The notes under the pieces were generated by a model. That model searched no databases and was not told where the DNA came from. It saw only the letters and a program-made list of their open reading frames with translations. Shown here piece by piece: positions 18,414 to 29,581 of a DNA stretch of 64,000 nt. The stretch comes from Panacagrimonas sp. (GTDB lineage Bacteria; Pseudomonadota; Gammaproteobacteria; Nevskiales; Nevskiaceae). Positions within the stretch are counted from its first letter, which is position 1; each line of letters begins with the position of its first letter. The stretch covers positions 39,465-103,464 of the forward strand of contig NZ_JAJFBP010000012.1 in NCBI RefSeq assembly GCF_020697055.1. Direction: 5' to 3'. A program made the position numbers and the translations under genes.

Positions 18414-21197
18414 TCAGGTCTTGTCGCGAAACAGGTCCTGGCGGCGCGATTCGCTGACCGCCTGCGCGCGCGTGGAGACGCCCAGCTTGGTGAAGATGTT
18501 CTTCAGGAACCATTTGACGGTGTCGACGCTGATCGACAGCGCGCGCGCGATCTCCTTGTTCGAGCGCCCCTGCTCGAGCAGCTTGAGCACTTCGGTTTCG
18601 CGGGTCGTGAGTTCGGATACGCGCGCGCCGGGCCCGGCCGGACCGCGCATGCCGTGCTCAGGGTGGCGCGCCGCGGCGAGCAGGCGCTGCGCGATCGCAT
18701 TGAACGGACCGGTGCCGGCTTCCGAGGCCGCCTCGCCGCCGCCCCGCCGGCGCGCGCGGTCGCGGACCCGCTCCAGGATCGCCACCAGCGGCGCCCCCTC
18801 GTCGAGGAACGAACGCACCATGCCCAGCGGGACTGCCTCGTTGACCACGGCCAGCAGCGTGTCTTCGGCATCGGCGGTCTGCCCGTCGAGTTCGAGCGCC
18901 ACTGCGAGCTGGATGCGCAGGTTCAGCTCGAGATAGCGGCGGCCCGTGCGCCGCGCGGTTTCGAGCTGCGTGTTGAGCAGCCCCGCGGCAAGGCCGGCGG
19001 TGCCGCGCGCGCAGAGCAGGCGCGCCTTGGCCATCGCGATCGTCGCCTGGACCTCGTCGTGCAGCGCCAGCGCCGTGCCGTTGCTGCCCTGACGCGCGTC
19101 GATCTCGCCCAGCACCTGTTCGGCGCCGCGCACGTCGCCGGCTTCGAGGCGCACCCGGACGCGTTCGCAGGCAACCGCCACGTCCAGCCGGTGCAGCGAC
19201 AGCGCCCGCGCGGTGTCCTCGCCCTCCTGCAGGATCGCGAGCGCCTCCTCGGTGCTGCCCTTGAGCGACTTCAGCCGGCTGTCCGCCAGGTAGGTCGCGA
19301 CGTAGAAATCGACCGCACCGCCTTCGAAACCGAGCACGCGGCTTTCGCTGACGAGGCGTTCGGCGCGTGCCAGGTCGTTCTGCTCGTACAGCAGCTGGCC
19401 GAGCAGCGCGCCGCTCAACCGCGCGGCATGCGATTGGCGTCCCGCGGTTCGCGCCGCCAGGTCGACGGCGTCGGCGAACATCTCGCGCGCTTCGGACAGC
19501 CGCCCGGCGCTGCGCGCCGCAAGGCCGTTGAAGCAGCGTCCATACACCGCGGCGAAGATGCCCTCACATCGATCGTGATAGGCGCGCGCCCACAGCATCA
19601 GCGGTGCGACCTTGTCGAACTCGCCGGCACGGAGGTGGCAGTACGCGAGGATGTTGGCGGCCACCGCCACCGCCCACGGCGAAAAGCGATCGGCCTTGGA
19701 CAGGCAGGGCTGCACCAGCTTCTGCACCCCTTCCATCTGATCGCCGTACAGGTTGTTGCAGGCGCGCGCGACCTTGGCTTCGTCCAGCAGCAGCTGCTTG
19801 CCCGGGGCCGGCATCGTCTGCGCGAGTCGCTCCACGTGCCAGAGCGCCTCGACCGCTTCCTGGCGACGATGCGTCAGGGACGCCGCCCACGCGATCGCCA
19901 TCTGCATGCGCGGCCGGTCGAACAACGCGGTGCGGGGCAGCTGCTTGACCAGGTTGAGGAGCGTCGCCATGTGGCTGTGCTCGACCAGGCTCATCGCGTG
20001 GCGCTCGACGAGCTCGACCGCGCGGTCGGTGTTCTCGGCGAGCAGCGCGTGCTTGACCGCGTCGGTGGTGTACCCGTGCGACGCGAACCACTCCGAGGCG
20101 GCCAGGTGCAGCGGTTTGATGCGCTCGGGCGACTGTTTCTGCAGGCGCCGCTGCAGGAAGCGTGCAAACAGGTGGTGGTAGCGGAACCATTCGCGCTCTT
20201 CGTCGAGCGGCAGCAGGAACATCTCCTGGCGCTCCAGCGCCTCGAGCCGCGCATGGCTGTCCTTCTTGCCGGTCACCGCCGCGCAGAGGCCACCGGACAG
20301 GCGCTCGAGGATCGAGGTCTCGAGCATGAAGCGCACCTGGTCCGGCGGCAGGTTGTCGACGACGTTCTCGGCGAGGTATTCGCTGATGTCGTTCGAGGCG
20401 CCCGAGGTCCACTGCAGGATGCGTTCGTGGTTGCCCGATTCGCGCAACGACAGCGACGCGAGCTGCAGCGCCGCCGCCCAGCCTTCGGTGCTGCGCCACA
20501 AGGCCATCAGGTCTTCGGGCGGCAGGTCCAGGGCTTTGACGTCCGACAGGTAGGTGCGCGATTCCTCGTAATCGAAGCGCAGGCGCGACGCATCGATCTC
20601 GACCAGCTCGTTCTGGACGCGAAGGCGCGCCAGCGGTACGCCGGTGCGGGTGCGGCTGGTCACCACCACGTGCAGGTTGGCCGGGCTGCGCGAAAGCAGC
20701 AGCTGCAGGGCCTCGTGGACCTGCGCCTCGCGCACCAGGTGCCAGTCGTCGAGAAACAGCACGAAGTGGTCGTCGTGCACCGACAGGTCGTTGACCAGCG
20801 TGTCGATCACGAAGTCGGAGGCGCTGTCGGGATTGGCTTCGACCAGTTCACGCAGGCCTTCGCCCATGTCGGGCTCGGCGCTGCGCACCGCCTCGACCAG
20901 GTACAGCAGAAAGCGGTTGAGATCGTTGTCCGCGGCGTCGACCTGGAGCCAGGCGGCCGAGGTACCGGCGGCGCGCAGCTCGGCGTACCACTGCGTGGCC
21001 AGCGTCGTCTTGCCGAAGCCGGCCGGTCCGTAGACCAGCGCCAACTTGCGCGACAGCGTCTCGCGCAGCGTCTGCAGCAGGTGCGGACGCTGGATCAGCG
21101 TGCCGCGCGGGGTGGGAGGCCGGAAACGCGTCGTCACCAGCGGCTTCTGCCGCGGGATCGTCGACGCACTGTTCGTCCGGCTTCCAGCTCGCTTCAT
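18414..21197 (-). CDS. LuxR family transcriptional regulator of the MalT (LAL) type
   Basis: This 927-aa signal-responsive ATPase regulator has three parts. An N-terminal nucleotide-binding domain carries Walker A VYGPAGFGKTTLA (about residue 55) and a Walker B-like LFLDDWHLV. A long middle part consists of alpha-helical TPR-like repeats. The C-terminal LuxR helix-turn-helix reads LTTRETEVLKLLEQGRSNKE, then IARALSISVDTVKW. MalT-type proteins oligomerise on ATP and inducer and then activate a nearby catabolic operon. It converges on the BVMO genes and is the obvious candidate activator for them or for the CrtI-like gene upstream of it, but that link is inference. The inducer is unknown. Confidence 0.92.
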   Translation of the reverse strand: MKRAGSRTNSASTIPRQKPLVTTRFRPPTPRGTLIQRPHLLQTLRETLSRKLALVYGPAGFGKTTLATQWYAELRAAGTSAAWLQVDAADNDLNRFLLYLVEAVRSAEPDMGEGLRELVEANPDSASDFVIDTLVNDLSVHDDHFVLFLDDWHLVREAQVHEALQLLLSRSPANLHVVVTSRTRTGVPLARLRVQNELVEIDASRLRFDYEESRTYLSDVKALDLPPEDLMALWRSTEGWAAALQLASLSLRESGNHERILQWTSGASNDISEYLAENVVDNLPPDQVRFMLETSILERLSGGLCAAVTGKKDSHARLEALERQEMFLLPLDEEREWFRYHHLFARFLQRRLQKQSPERIKPLHLAASEWFASHGYTTDAVKHALLAENTDRAVELVERHAMSLVEHSHMATLLNLVKQLPRTALFDRPRMQMAIAWAASLTHRRQEAVEALWHVERLAQTMPAPGKQLLLDEAKVARACNNLYGDQMEGVQKLVQPCLSKADRFSPWAVAVAANILAYCHLRAGEFDKVAPLMLWARAYHDRCEGIFAAVYGRCFNGLAARSAGRLSEAREMFADAVDLAARTAGRQSHAARLSGALLGQLLYEQNDLARAERLVSESRVLGFEGGAVDFYVATYLADSRLKSLKGSTEEALAILQEGEDTARALSLHRLDVAVACERVRVRLEAGDVRGAEQVLGEIDARQGSNGTALALHDEVQATIAMAKARLLCARGTAGLAAGLLNTQLETARRTGRRYLELNLRIQLAVALELDGQTADAEDTLLAVVNEAVPLGMVRSFLDEGAPLVAILERVRDRARRRGGGEAASEAGTGPFNAIAQRLLAAARHPEHGMRGPAGPGARVSELTTRETEVLKLLEQGRSNKEIARALSISVDTVKWFLKNIFTKLGVSTRAQAVSESRRQDLFRDKT

Positions 21198-21265
21198 CGC
21201 GTTCCGTCAGGAAATCAGAGTCGACCGTTTTAACGGACCGGCCAGGGCAAGTCCACGCGGCTCGA

Positions 21266-22897
21266 TCAGCTGCGCAGCATCGCCTGCGCGGCGTTGCGGC
21301 CGCACGCGCCCATGACGCCTCCACCGGGGTGCGCGGCCGCGCCGCACAGGAACAAGCCTTCGACAGGGGTGGCGTAGTCGCTCCAGCCCGGTACCGGGCG
21401 GAAGCTGAAGAGCTGGTGCAGCGGCATCGCGCCCTGGAAGATGTTGCCGCCGGTGAGCCCGAACCGACGCTCCAGGTCGGGCGGCGCGAGCACTTCCCGG
21501 TGCAGCACGCTGGCGGCGAAGTTGGGCGCGTGGCGCGTGATCTGGTCGATGCAGCGATCCGCGAAGGCATCGCGCAGCCCGTCGTCCCATCCGCCGGTCG
21601 CCGGGGCGTACGGCGCGTACTGCACGAACAGGTTGACGATGTGGTGGCCGTCAGGTGCGAGCGTCGCGTCGACCGTGCTCGGAATCACCATCTCGATCAC
21701 CGGGCGCTCGCTCGGCATGCCGCGCCGCGCATCCTCGTACGCCCGCTCGATCTGCTCGGGCAGGGCGTTGATGTGGATCGTGCCGCGGTGTTCCGGGCCG
21801 GCCGCGCCGCCACGCTCGGGCATGCATGAGAAGCGCGGCAATTCGCCGACCCCCAGGTTGATCTTCACCGCCGCGCTCGAGTAGTCGATGCGGTGCACCG
21901 CGCGCGAGAAGTCGTCGGGCAGCACCTCCGCACGCACCAGCTTTCCGAATGTGACGTGCGCGGTGGCGTTGGACGCGATCTGGCGCGCGTGCACGATCTC
22001 GTCGCCCAAGCGCACACCGGTCGCGCGGCCGTTTTCGACGAGGATCTCGTCGACCTGCGCATCGCAGCGGATCTCGACGCCGAGCGACTGCGCGCAGCGC
22101 GCCATCGCCTGCGTCAGCGCGCCCATCCCGCCTTCGACGTAGCCCCAGACGCCGCGTGCACCGCCGGCCATGCCCATCACGTGGTGCAGCAGCACGTAGC
22201 CCGAGCCGGGCGCCGACGGCGGCGCGAAGCTGCCGATGATCGCGTCGGTGGCCAGCGTGCCCCTGAGTTCGGGCGACTCGAACCAGCGGTCGAGCACCGG
22301 CGTGGCCGCGCCGGTGAGGATCTCGATGGCTTCGGGCAGGTCGGTGCCGAGCTTCTTCATCGCGCGGTACAGCGCGCCGCCGCGACGCAGGTTGCGCAGG
22401 CGATCGAGAAAGCCGCGTCGGCGCCATTGCGAAGGCAGCGGCAGCAGATCCGGCGGCGTATCCATCAGCGCCGGTTCCAGATGCTCGGCGATGCGCGTGA
22501 GCAGCGCCTCGTAGCGAGGGAACGCCTGCGCATCGACGCCCGAAAACTTGGCGATCTCGCGCTGGTTGAGCGCCGGATCCGGACCCATCAGCAGATACCG
22601 CCCGTCCTCGAACGGCGTGAACGACGACGGATTGCGCGGCAGCACCTTGTAGCCGAACTCGGCCAGGCGCAGGTCGCGCTCGATCTCCGGCAGCAGCAGG
22701 CTCACCACGTAGGAGGCGGTCGACGAGCGATAGCCCGGCGCGATCTCCTCGGTGATGCAGGCCCCGCCCACGACCGATCGGCGTTCGAGCACGAGCACTT
22801 TCCGACCCGCGCGCGCCAGGTAGGCGGCGCACACCAGCCCGTTGTGGCCGGCGCCGATGATCAGCGCGTCGTACGGTTGGGAATGGCGATTGCTCAA
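21266..22897 (-). CDS. NAD(P)/FAD-dependent oxidoreductase of the phytoene dehydrogenase (CrtI/PYROXD2-like) family
   Basis: This flavoprotein of about 543 aa has the dinucleotide motif DALIIGAGHNGLVCAAYLAR at the N-terminus, an ER-rich FAD loop (LVLERRSVVGGACITEE), and the C-terminal FLCGAAAHPGGGVMGACGRN motif of the CrtI family. Bacterial relatives of this PYROXD2-like branch are usually not carotenoid genes, and no other carotenoid gene is present. The substrate is therefore unknown and could be a lipid or isoprenoid. I use a TTG at 22897, 11 residues before the first strand. Longer in-frame extensions would overlap the divergent gene. It lies 68 bp upstream of the MalT-type regulator on the same strand and may share its transcript. 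Confidence 0.85.
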   Translation of the reverse strand: MSNRHSQPYDALIIGAGHNGLVCAAYLARAGRKVLVLERRSVVGGACITEEIAPGYRSSTASYVVSLLLPEIERDLRLAEFGYKVLPRNPSSFTPFEDGRYLLMGPDPALNQREIAKFSGVDAQAFPRYEALLTRIAEHLEPALMDTPPDLLPLPSQWRRRGFLDRLRNLRRGGALYRAMKKLGTDLPEAIEILTGAATPVLDRWFESPELRGTLATDAIIGSFAPPSAPGSGYVLLHHVMGMAGGARGVWGYVEGGMGALTQAMARCAQSLGVEIRCDAQVDEILVENGRATGVRLGDEIVHARQIASNATAHVTFGKLVRAEVLPDDFSRAVHRIDYSSAAVKINLGVGELPRFSCMPERGGAAGPEHRGTIHINALPEQIERAYEDARRGMPSERPVIEMVIPSTVDATLAPDGHHIVNLFVQYAPYAPATGGWDDGLRDAFADRCIDQITRHAPNFAASVLHREVLAPPDLERRFGLTGGNIFQGAMPLHQLFSFRPVPGWSDYATPVEGLFLCGAAAHPGGGVMGACGRNAAQAMLRS

Positions 22898-22947
22898 GCG
22901 CGCGTTCGGTGATGTCGAGCCGACGTCGGGTCGTCTACTGTGAAGCA

Positions 22948-23385
22948 ATGAAGCGGAGCGAGCATCAGACCGAGCTGGATCACGCCCTGGTCGCGGCTTA
23001 TCGCGCAACGCGTTACCGCGTCTTCGCGTCGCCGCCCTTCGAGCTGAGGGTGGATCGGCCCAGCGCTGCGTTGAACACGCTGATGCAGACCGCCGGCGTG
23101 CGCGGCGCGGCGTTCATCACGGCCTGGAATCCGCTCGGGGAGACCCACGCGCCCGAATTCAACCGCCAACGGCAGGACGCGTTGCGCCAGGCGCTGCGCG
23201 ACGGCGGCCTGCATTTCGTCGACGGGTTCGGCGCTCATGCGGACGACGAGCGCCTGGGAGAGGAAGGCCTGCTGGTACTCGGACTGGACCGGCGTGCCGC
23301 CGGCGCGCTCGGCGCACGCTTCGAACAGAACGCGATCCTGTGGAGCGGGAGCAACGCGATACCGCGCTTGATCCTGCTGCGCTGA
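22948..23385 (+). CDS. DUF3293 domain-containing protein
   Basis: This 145-aa cytoplasmic protein belongs to the DUF3293 family. Diagnostic segments are AAFITAWNPLGE in the middle, a run of Asn, Gln and Arg residues before LRQALRDGGLHFVDGFG, and a C-terminal FEQNAILW motif. No biochemical role is established for the family. The start at 22948 (MKRSEHQ) gives a normal length. An in-frame ATG at 22909 would overlap the regulatory region of the divergent oxidoreductase. It converges on ppa with 17 bp between stops. Confidence 0.82.
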   Translation: MKRSEHQTELDHALVAAYRATRYRVFASPPFELRVDRPSAALNTLMQTAGVRGAAFITAWNPLGETHAPEFNRQRQDALRQALRDGGLHFVDGFGAHADDERLGEEGLLVLGLDRRAAGALGARFEQNAILWSGSNAIPRLILLR

Positions 23386-23402
23386 GCAACGCTCGCCGTG
23401 CT

Positions 23403-23951
23403 TCAGAACTTGGGCGCGATCGGCTCGGCCTTGAAGCGCGCGATGCTTTCGACGATCGCTTTCTTGGCGTCCTTGGGCCCGTGCCAGCCCTTGATCTTCA
23501 CCCACTTGCCCTTCTCGAGATCCTTGTAGTGCTCGAAGAAGTGCGAGATCTGGTCGCGGACGATCGAGGACAGTGCGCGCACCGTTTCGACGTCGCTATA
23601 GAGGCGGCTGATCTTGTCGGTCGGCACGACCACGAGCTTTTCGTCGGTGCCGCTCTCGTCGTCCATCTCGAGCATGCCGATGGGACGGCAATTGATGATG
23701 CAGCCCGGGATCAGCTGCATCGGCATCATCACCAGCGCGTCGATCGGATCGCCGTCGCCGCCCAGCGTGTGCGGCACGTAACCGTAGTTGCACGGGTAGC
23801 GCATCGGCGTCGTCAGGAGACGGTCGACGAAGATCTGGCCGGACTCCTTGTCGACCTCGTACTTCACCGGCTCGCTGTTCATCGGGATCTCGATGACCAC
23901 GTTGATGTCTTCGGGGACGTTCTTGCCGGTGGGGACGAGTTCTAGTGACAT
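23403..23951 (-). CDS. ppa: Inorganic diphosphatase
   Basis: This 182-aa soluble family I pyrophosphatase hydrolyses pyrophosphate to two phosphates in the cytoplasm and so pulls biosynthetic reactions forward. The metal-binding signature is DGDPIDALVM at about residues 65-74. Other conserved residues lie in NVVIEIPMNSEPVKYE, YPCNYGYVPHT and VKIKGWHG. It carries an AT-rich promoter of its own with a 15-bp palindrome. A membrane-bound pyrophosphatase is encoded 0.7 kb away on the same strand, so the organism can either waste or conserve the energy of pyrophosphate. Confidence 0.97.
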   Translation of the reverse strand: MSLELVPTGKNVPEDINVVIEIPMNSEPVKYEVDKESGQIFVDRLLTTPMRYPCNYGYVPHTLGGDGDPIDALVMMPMQLIPGCIINCRPIGMLEMDDESGTDEKLVVVPTDKISRLYSDVETVRALSSIVRDQISHFFEHYKDLEKGKWVKIKGWHGPKDAKKAIVESIARFKAEPIAPKF

Positions 23952-23986
23952 CGGAGGGGCCTGCCTGGGAGTCGAAAACGGCGCGG

Positions 23987-24024
23987 ATTATATCGGCCGA
24001 TCATGCTGCTTGTGCACTGCACAA
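23987..24024 (-). promoter_or_regulatory. ppa promoter with a 15-bp palindrome
   Basis: The complement of 23987-23992 is TATAAT, a perfect -10, which would give a leader of about 30 nt. Upstream, TTGTGCA-C-TGCACAA at 24010-24024 is a perfect palindrome that covers the expected -35 position (17-18 bp spacing, with no good TTGACA). This arrangement suggests a regulated promoter with a DNA-binding protein at the -35. The binding protein is unknown. Confidence 0.55.
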
Positions 24025-24178
24025 ACCGACCGTGGTGGCGGACCGGGGACGAGCGTAGTCTGCGCACGTTGCCCTGCCATGCCCGGACTCCCGCGCGGGT
24101 TGGTCACGAGGTCTCACGCGGCGGTTGCAGGCATGAATTCCGGGCGCATCGGATCGTCTGGTCAAGGAGGGTCATGCC

Positions 24179-24628
24179 ATGAACACGGTGGACACGGTCA
24201 CCATTCTCAATCGCCTCATCATCACGTCGAAGAACGGCGAAAGCGCACTGCGCAGCGCCGCCGACGAGGCGTGGCACGAGGAGTTGAAGCAGTCGCTATC
24301 CGAGTACGCGAGTTTCTTCGGCAAGGCCGCCGGCGAATTGCAGGAGGAGGTGCGCAAGATCGGCGGGCGCCCGCGCGGGCTGGGCACGTTCGACAACACG
24401 CTGCACCGCACCTGGATGCACATCCGCGCCAAGGCATCCGGTCGCAGGGAAGACATGATCCTGGATGACGTGGAACAGGACGAGTCGGAGGCGGATCTGA
24501 TGTTCGCCGACGCGATCGAACACTGGGATACCCCGCCGGAGGTGCGCGCGATGCTCGAGCGCCAGGCCGGTGAGGCGCGCCGCCGGCACGAGGCGATACA
24601 CGAGCTTCGCGCGCGTTTGATGAGCTGA
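24179..24628 (+). CDS. PA2169 family four-helix-bundle protein (DUF2383)
   Basis: This 149-aa protein is predicted to be fully alpha-helical. It has an early VTILNRLIITSKNGE helix and the RKIGGRPRGLGTFDNTLHRT segment typical of PA2169/DUF2383 proteins, which form ferritin-like bundles. The C-terminal third is acidic and then basic. The family is linked to stress or stationary-phase expression in other bacteria, but its chemistry is unknown. AAGGAGG sits about 8 nt before the ATG, a strong ribosome site. A perfect terminator follows. Confidence 0.8.
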   Translation: MNTVDTVTILNRLIITSKNGESALRSAADEAWHEELKQSLSEYASFFGKAAGELQEEVRKIGGRPRGLGTFDNTLHRTWMHIRAKASGRREDMILDDVEQDESEADLMFADAIEHWDTPPEVRAMLERQAGEARRRHEAIHELRARLMS

Positions 24629-24642
24629 CGTCCCCGGAAATG

Positions 24643-24670
24643 AAAAGCCCCGGCAGGTGCCGGGGCTTTT
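24643..24670. terminator. Bidirectional intrinsic terminator
   Basis: AAAAGCCCCGGCA at 24643-24655 and TGCCGGGGCTTTT at 24658-24670 form a perfect 13-bp stem with a 2-nt loop and T or A tracts on both sides. It separates the convergent PA2169-type gene and hppA. Confidence 0.92.
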
Positions 24671-24694
24671 GTATGGCCGAATGCTCAGATCAGA

Positions 24695-26728
<2,034 letters not shown>

Positions 26729-27029
26729 CGTTTGGACTCCCCTCTGCTTGGTAGTTGGAAGGCCCGCACGCCTAGCGGCGTCGGTTCGGACCGGGGATAC
26801 CGGCCGATGGACCTATGTTCGGCACAAAAAACGCGCGCGAGTCTACCACGCAGTTTTGGCCGATCTGCCCACCCACCCGCGAGACCTACCCGTGTGCCAT
26901 CTCGCCCCTGCACAGCGCATTCGGGCACAATCCCCGCTTCGCAAAAGGGGCACAGAGGACGAGCACCTAAGGGCGCACGTCATCCCATCACAAGCCCGTT
27001 CCAGGGCTGACACGCAGGCGATACACAAG
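26729..27029. other. Intergenic region between hppA and adk
   Basis: This 301-bp region between divergent genes contains no credible coding frame and no RNA gene that I recognise. It must hold both promoters. An AT-richer patch near 26823-26860 (runs of A and TTTT) is the likeliest promoter zone for hppA. No clear -35/-10 pair stands out for adk. Confidence 0.4.
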
Positions 27030-27593
27030 ATGAGACTCGTACTTCTAGGCGCGCCCGGCTCCGGCAAGGGTACGCAAGGGGAAAAGCTGGTCGCCCACTT
27101 CGGCATTCCGAAGATCTCCACGGGCGATGCACTGCGCGCGGCGGTCAAGGCGCAGACCCCGCTTGGATTGACCGCCAAGGCCGCGATGGACGCGGGTGAT
27201 CTGGTGGCCAATGAGGTCGTCTACGGCATCGTCGAGGAACGCCTGGCGCAGCCCGACGCACAGAAGGGCTGCATCCTCGACGGATTCCCGCGCAACCTGG
27301 CGCAGGCCCAGGTGCTGGACACCATGCTGACGCGTATCGGCAAGGGCGACATCGACAAGGCGCTGCACCTGCACGTGACCGACGAGGAGATCGTCAAGCG
27401 CCTGCTCGACCGTGCGCAGAAGGAAGGCCGGGCCGATGACACCGAGGCGGTCATTCGCCACCGTATCGAGGTCTACAACGCCGAGACGCGTCCGCTGCTC
27501 GACTACTACGGCAAGCAGGGCAAGCTGGTGAAGGTCGAAGGCGTCGGCGGTCTCGAAGAGATCTATCAGCGCATCCTCGGCGTTCTGAAATAG
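27030..27593 (+). CDS. adk: Adenylate kinase (short-lid form)
   Basis: The 187-aa enzyme interconverts ATP plus AMP with two ADP. The P-loop is LLGAPGSGKGTQGEKL at residues 5-20. AMP-binding residues lie in PKISTGDALRAAV and LDGFPRNLAQAQ, and the C-terminal helix follows RIEVYNAETRPLLDYY. The LID domain is the short form without zinc cysteines, as in xanthomonads and eukaryotic cytosolic enzymes, so the protein is shorter than E. coli Adk (214 aa). The start at 27030 begins exactly at the first beta strand. Confidence 0.97.
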   Translation: MRLVLLGAPGSGKGTQGEKLVAHFGIPKISTGDALRAAVKAQTPLGLTAKAAMDAGDLVANEVVYGIVEERLAQPDAQKGCILDGFPRNLAQAQVLDTMLTRIGKGDIDKALHLHVTDEEIVKRLLDRAQKEGRADDTEAVIRHRIEVYNAETRPLLDYYGKQGKLVKVEGVGGLEEIYQRILGVLK

Positions 27594-27716
27594 ATACCGT
27601 TCGATGCAAGCGTCTCGCGGGCTTGGCTCGCAAGACGCTCCGCGTGACGCCTCGGCCAAGGTTCGCGCATCCACGCGCTGCCACTCTCCCCGGACGAATC
27701 GAGGAGAGCATCCGTC

Positions 27717-28208
27717 GTGAACATCAAGATCGACATCGAGCGGCACAAGACCGTGCCGGTGACGCAGGCGCAGCTCGCCAACCTGCTCACCGACATCGAA
27801 GGCACGCTCAAGAAATTTCCCAAGCTGCGCAAACTGCACGCCCTGGGCGAGCAGGACTACCGATTGGACATGCAGACCATCGGATCGTCGGTGGCCAAGA
27901 TCGCGCATGACGTCAGCTTCGGCGCACGTTGCAGCGCCGATCGCGCCAAGTCGGCGTTGAGCTGGAAGCCGCTGCCCAAGATCGGCAATGCGCAGATCGA
28001 AGGACACCTGCAGCTGGCCGGTGAGGGCAAGTCCACTCGCCTGACGCTGCGAGTCAAAGGCGAACTGCACGACGTGCCGGTGCCGCTGATGTATCGGCTG
28101 GTCGCGCCCGCATTCATCCAGGGCAAGTTCTCGGCATTGATCGACGCGTTCCTCGACAAGCTCGCCGCGACCGCGGGCAGCAGCAAGGCCAGCCAGGCTT
28201 CGGCCTGA
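27717..28208 (+). CDS. SRPBCC-like (START-fold) protein of unknown role
   Basis: This 163-aa protein starts with GTG at 27717, preceded by GAGGAG. Alternating hydrophobic strands and a terminal amphipathic helix (KFSALIDAFLDKLAATAG) suggest a helix-grip SRPBCC fold, with an N-terminal VTQAQLANLLTDIEGTL helix. Such proteins bind hydrophobic ligands or lipids. I do not recognise a named family with certainty. It precedes two acyl-CoA dehydrogenase genes on the same strand, which fits a lipid-related role. A hairpin (AGCGTCT with AGACGCT) lies between adk and this gene but lacks a T tract. Confidence 0.6.
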   Translation: MNIKIDIERHKTVPVTQAQLANLLTDIEGTLKKFPKLRKLHALGEQDYRLDMQTIGSSVAKIAHDVSFGARCSADRAKSALSWKPLPKIGNAQIEGHLQLAGEGKSTRLTLRVKGELHDVPVPLMYRLVAPAFIQGKFSALIDAFLDKLAATAGSSKASQASA

Positions 28209-28245
28209 GCATCCCGATCACGCAGCGCCGCAGGGGAACGACGCG

Positions 28246-29562
28246 ATGAACATGGCGCGTGATGCGATGGGCCTGGGCCTGCGGGTCCTGAACCGTTTTG
28301 CGGGACTCAAGGCCGTCGACAAGCTTGGGCTGCGCAAGCCGGCCGAGAAGGCGATCTACGGCGCGTCGCGCGCCGGATTCGCGACCGTCGGTGCGGCGAG
28401 CCGCGTGTTCAAGTCGACGCAGCGTCTCGTGCAGCCGGCACGACTGGCGCAGCGCTCTGGCGACGGTCTGTTCGACCTCACGCCGAGCCCGGAGCAGGAG
28501 ATGCTGCGCGATTCGTGCCGCAGCTTCGCCGACGAGCAGCTGCGTCCGGCGGCCTTGGCGGCCGACACCGCCTGCGCCGCGACGCCGGAACTGTTGTCGG
28601 CGGCGCGCGATCTGGGCATCCAGCTGCTCGGTGTTCCCGAATCCCTCGGCGGTGCCGGGCAGGAACGCTCCGCCGTCACCAACGTGCTGGTGGCCGAGTC
28701 GCTCGCGCACGGCGACCTGTCGCTCGCGGTGGCGTGCCTGGCGCCCGCCGCGGTGAGCAACGCGCTGGTGCTGTGGGGCGACGCGGGCCAGCAATCCCGG
28801 TATCTGCCGGCGTTCGTCGGCGAGCAGTCACCGGCCGCGGCGCTCGCGATCCAGGAACCGAGCGCGCTGTTCGATCCGTTGCGACTGGCGACGCAGGCGC
28901 GGCGCACGCCCGACGGTTACGTGCTCGAAGGCATCAAGTCGCTGGTGCCGCGTGCCGCCGCATGCGAGCTGTTCATCGTGGCCGCGCATCTCGAAGGCCG
29001 AGGTCCCGCATTGTTCCTGGTCGAGTCGTCGACGCAGGGACTGGGCGTGGAGGCCGAGCCCGCGATGGGTCTTCGTGCGGCCTCGACCGGGCGCCTGCGA
29101 TTGAACGAAGTGAAGCTGCCGCACGAGGCCCTGCTCGGCGGCGGTTCGGGCGAGACGTACGCGACCTGCATCGGCCTGGCGCGACTGGGCTGGTGCGCGC
29201 TGGCTGTCGGCACCGCGCAGGCGGCGCTCGATTACCTGGTTCCTTACGTCAACGAGCGCACCGCGTTCGGCGAACCGATCAGCCATCGCCAGGCGGTGGC
29301 GTTCGCCGTCGCCAACGCGGCGATCGAGCTCGAAGGCATGCGCCTGCTGACCTGGCGCGCGGCGAGCCGCGCCGAGCAGCACAAGACGTTCCTCGAGGAG
29401 TCCGCGCTCGCACGACGGCTGTGCGCGGACAAGGGCATGCAGATCGGATCGGACGCCGTGCAGCTGCTCGGCGGACACGGCTTCGTAAAGGAGCATCCGG
29501 CCGAGCGCTGGTATCGCGATCTGCGATCGGTCGGATTCATGGAAGGCGTGCTGCTGGTCTGA
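28246..29562 (+). CDS. Acyl-CoA dehydrogenase family protein (N-extended, short C-terminus)
   Basis: This 438-aa flavoprotein is of the acyl-CoA dehydrogenase fold. It carries an unusual N-terminal extension of about 75 residues (basic and helical, up to GLFDLTPSPEQEML) before the normal alpha domain. LGIQLLGVPESLGGAGQERS marks the first conserved loop, and LLGGHGFVKEHPAERWYRDL the C-terminal signature. The protein ends six residues after a FMEG motif. That glutamate aligns with the catalytic base seen as YEG in classical family members, but the last helix is missing. With the next gene, 19 bp away, it may form a mixed-subunit dehydrogenase. The substrate is unknown. Confidence 0.85.
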   Translation: MNMARDAMGLGLRVLNRFAGLKAVDKLGLRKPAEKAIYGASRAGFATVGAASRVFKSTQRLVQPARLAQRSGDGLFDLTPSPEQEMLRDSCRSFADEQLRPAALAADTACAATPELLSAARDLGIQLLGVPESLGGAGQERSAVTNVLVAESLAHGDLSLAVACLAPAAVSNALVLWGDAGQQSRYLPAFVGEQSPAAALAIQEPSALFDPLRLATQARRTPDGYVLEGIKSLVPRAAACELFIVAAHLEGRGPALFLVESSTQGLGVEAEPAMGLRAASTGRLRLNEVKLPHEALLGGGSGETYATCIGLARLGWCALAVGTAQAALDYLVPYVNERTAFGEPISHRQAVAFAVANAAIELEGMRLLTWRAASRAEQHKTFLEESALARRLCADKGMQIGSDAVQLLGGHGFVKEHPAERWYRDLRSVGFMEGVLLV

Positions 29563-29581
29563 GGAATCCGGGAATCCCGAC

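Noticed and set aside
18654..21233. Long open frame antisense to the MalT-type regulator (859 codons)
   Set aside because: Composition is that of a reverse-frame shadow in high-GC DNA. The minus-strand protein has Walker and helix-turn-helix motifs.
27608..27640. Hairpin AGCGTCT/AGACGCT after adk as a terminator
   Set aside because: The 7-bp stem has a large loop and no T tract follows. It is mentioned only in the neighbouring gene entry.
29563..29581. GGAATCC-GGGAATCCC as another heptamer repeat
   Set aside because: Only two imperfect units, in the 19-bp gap between dehydrogenase genes. Too short to call.
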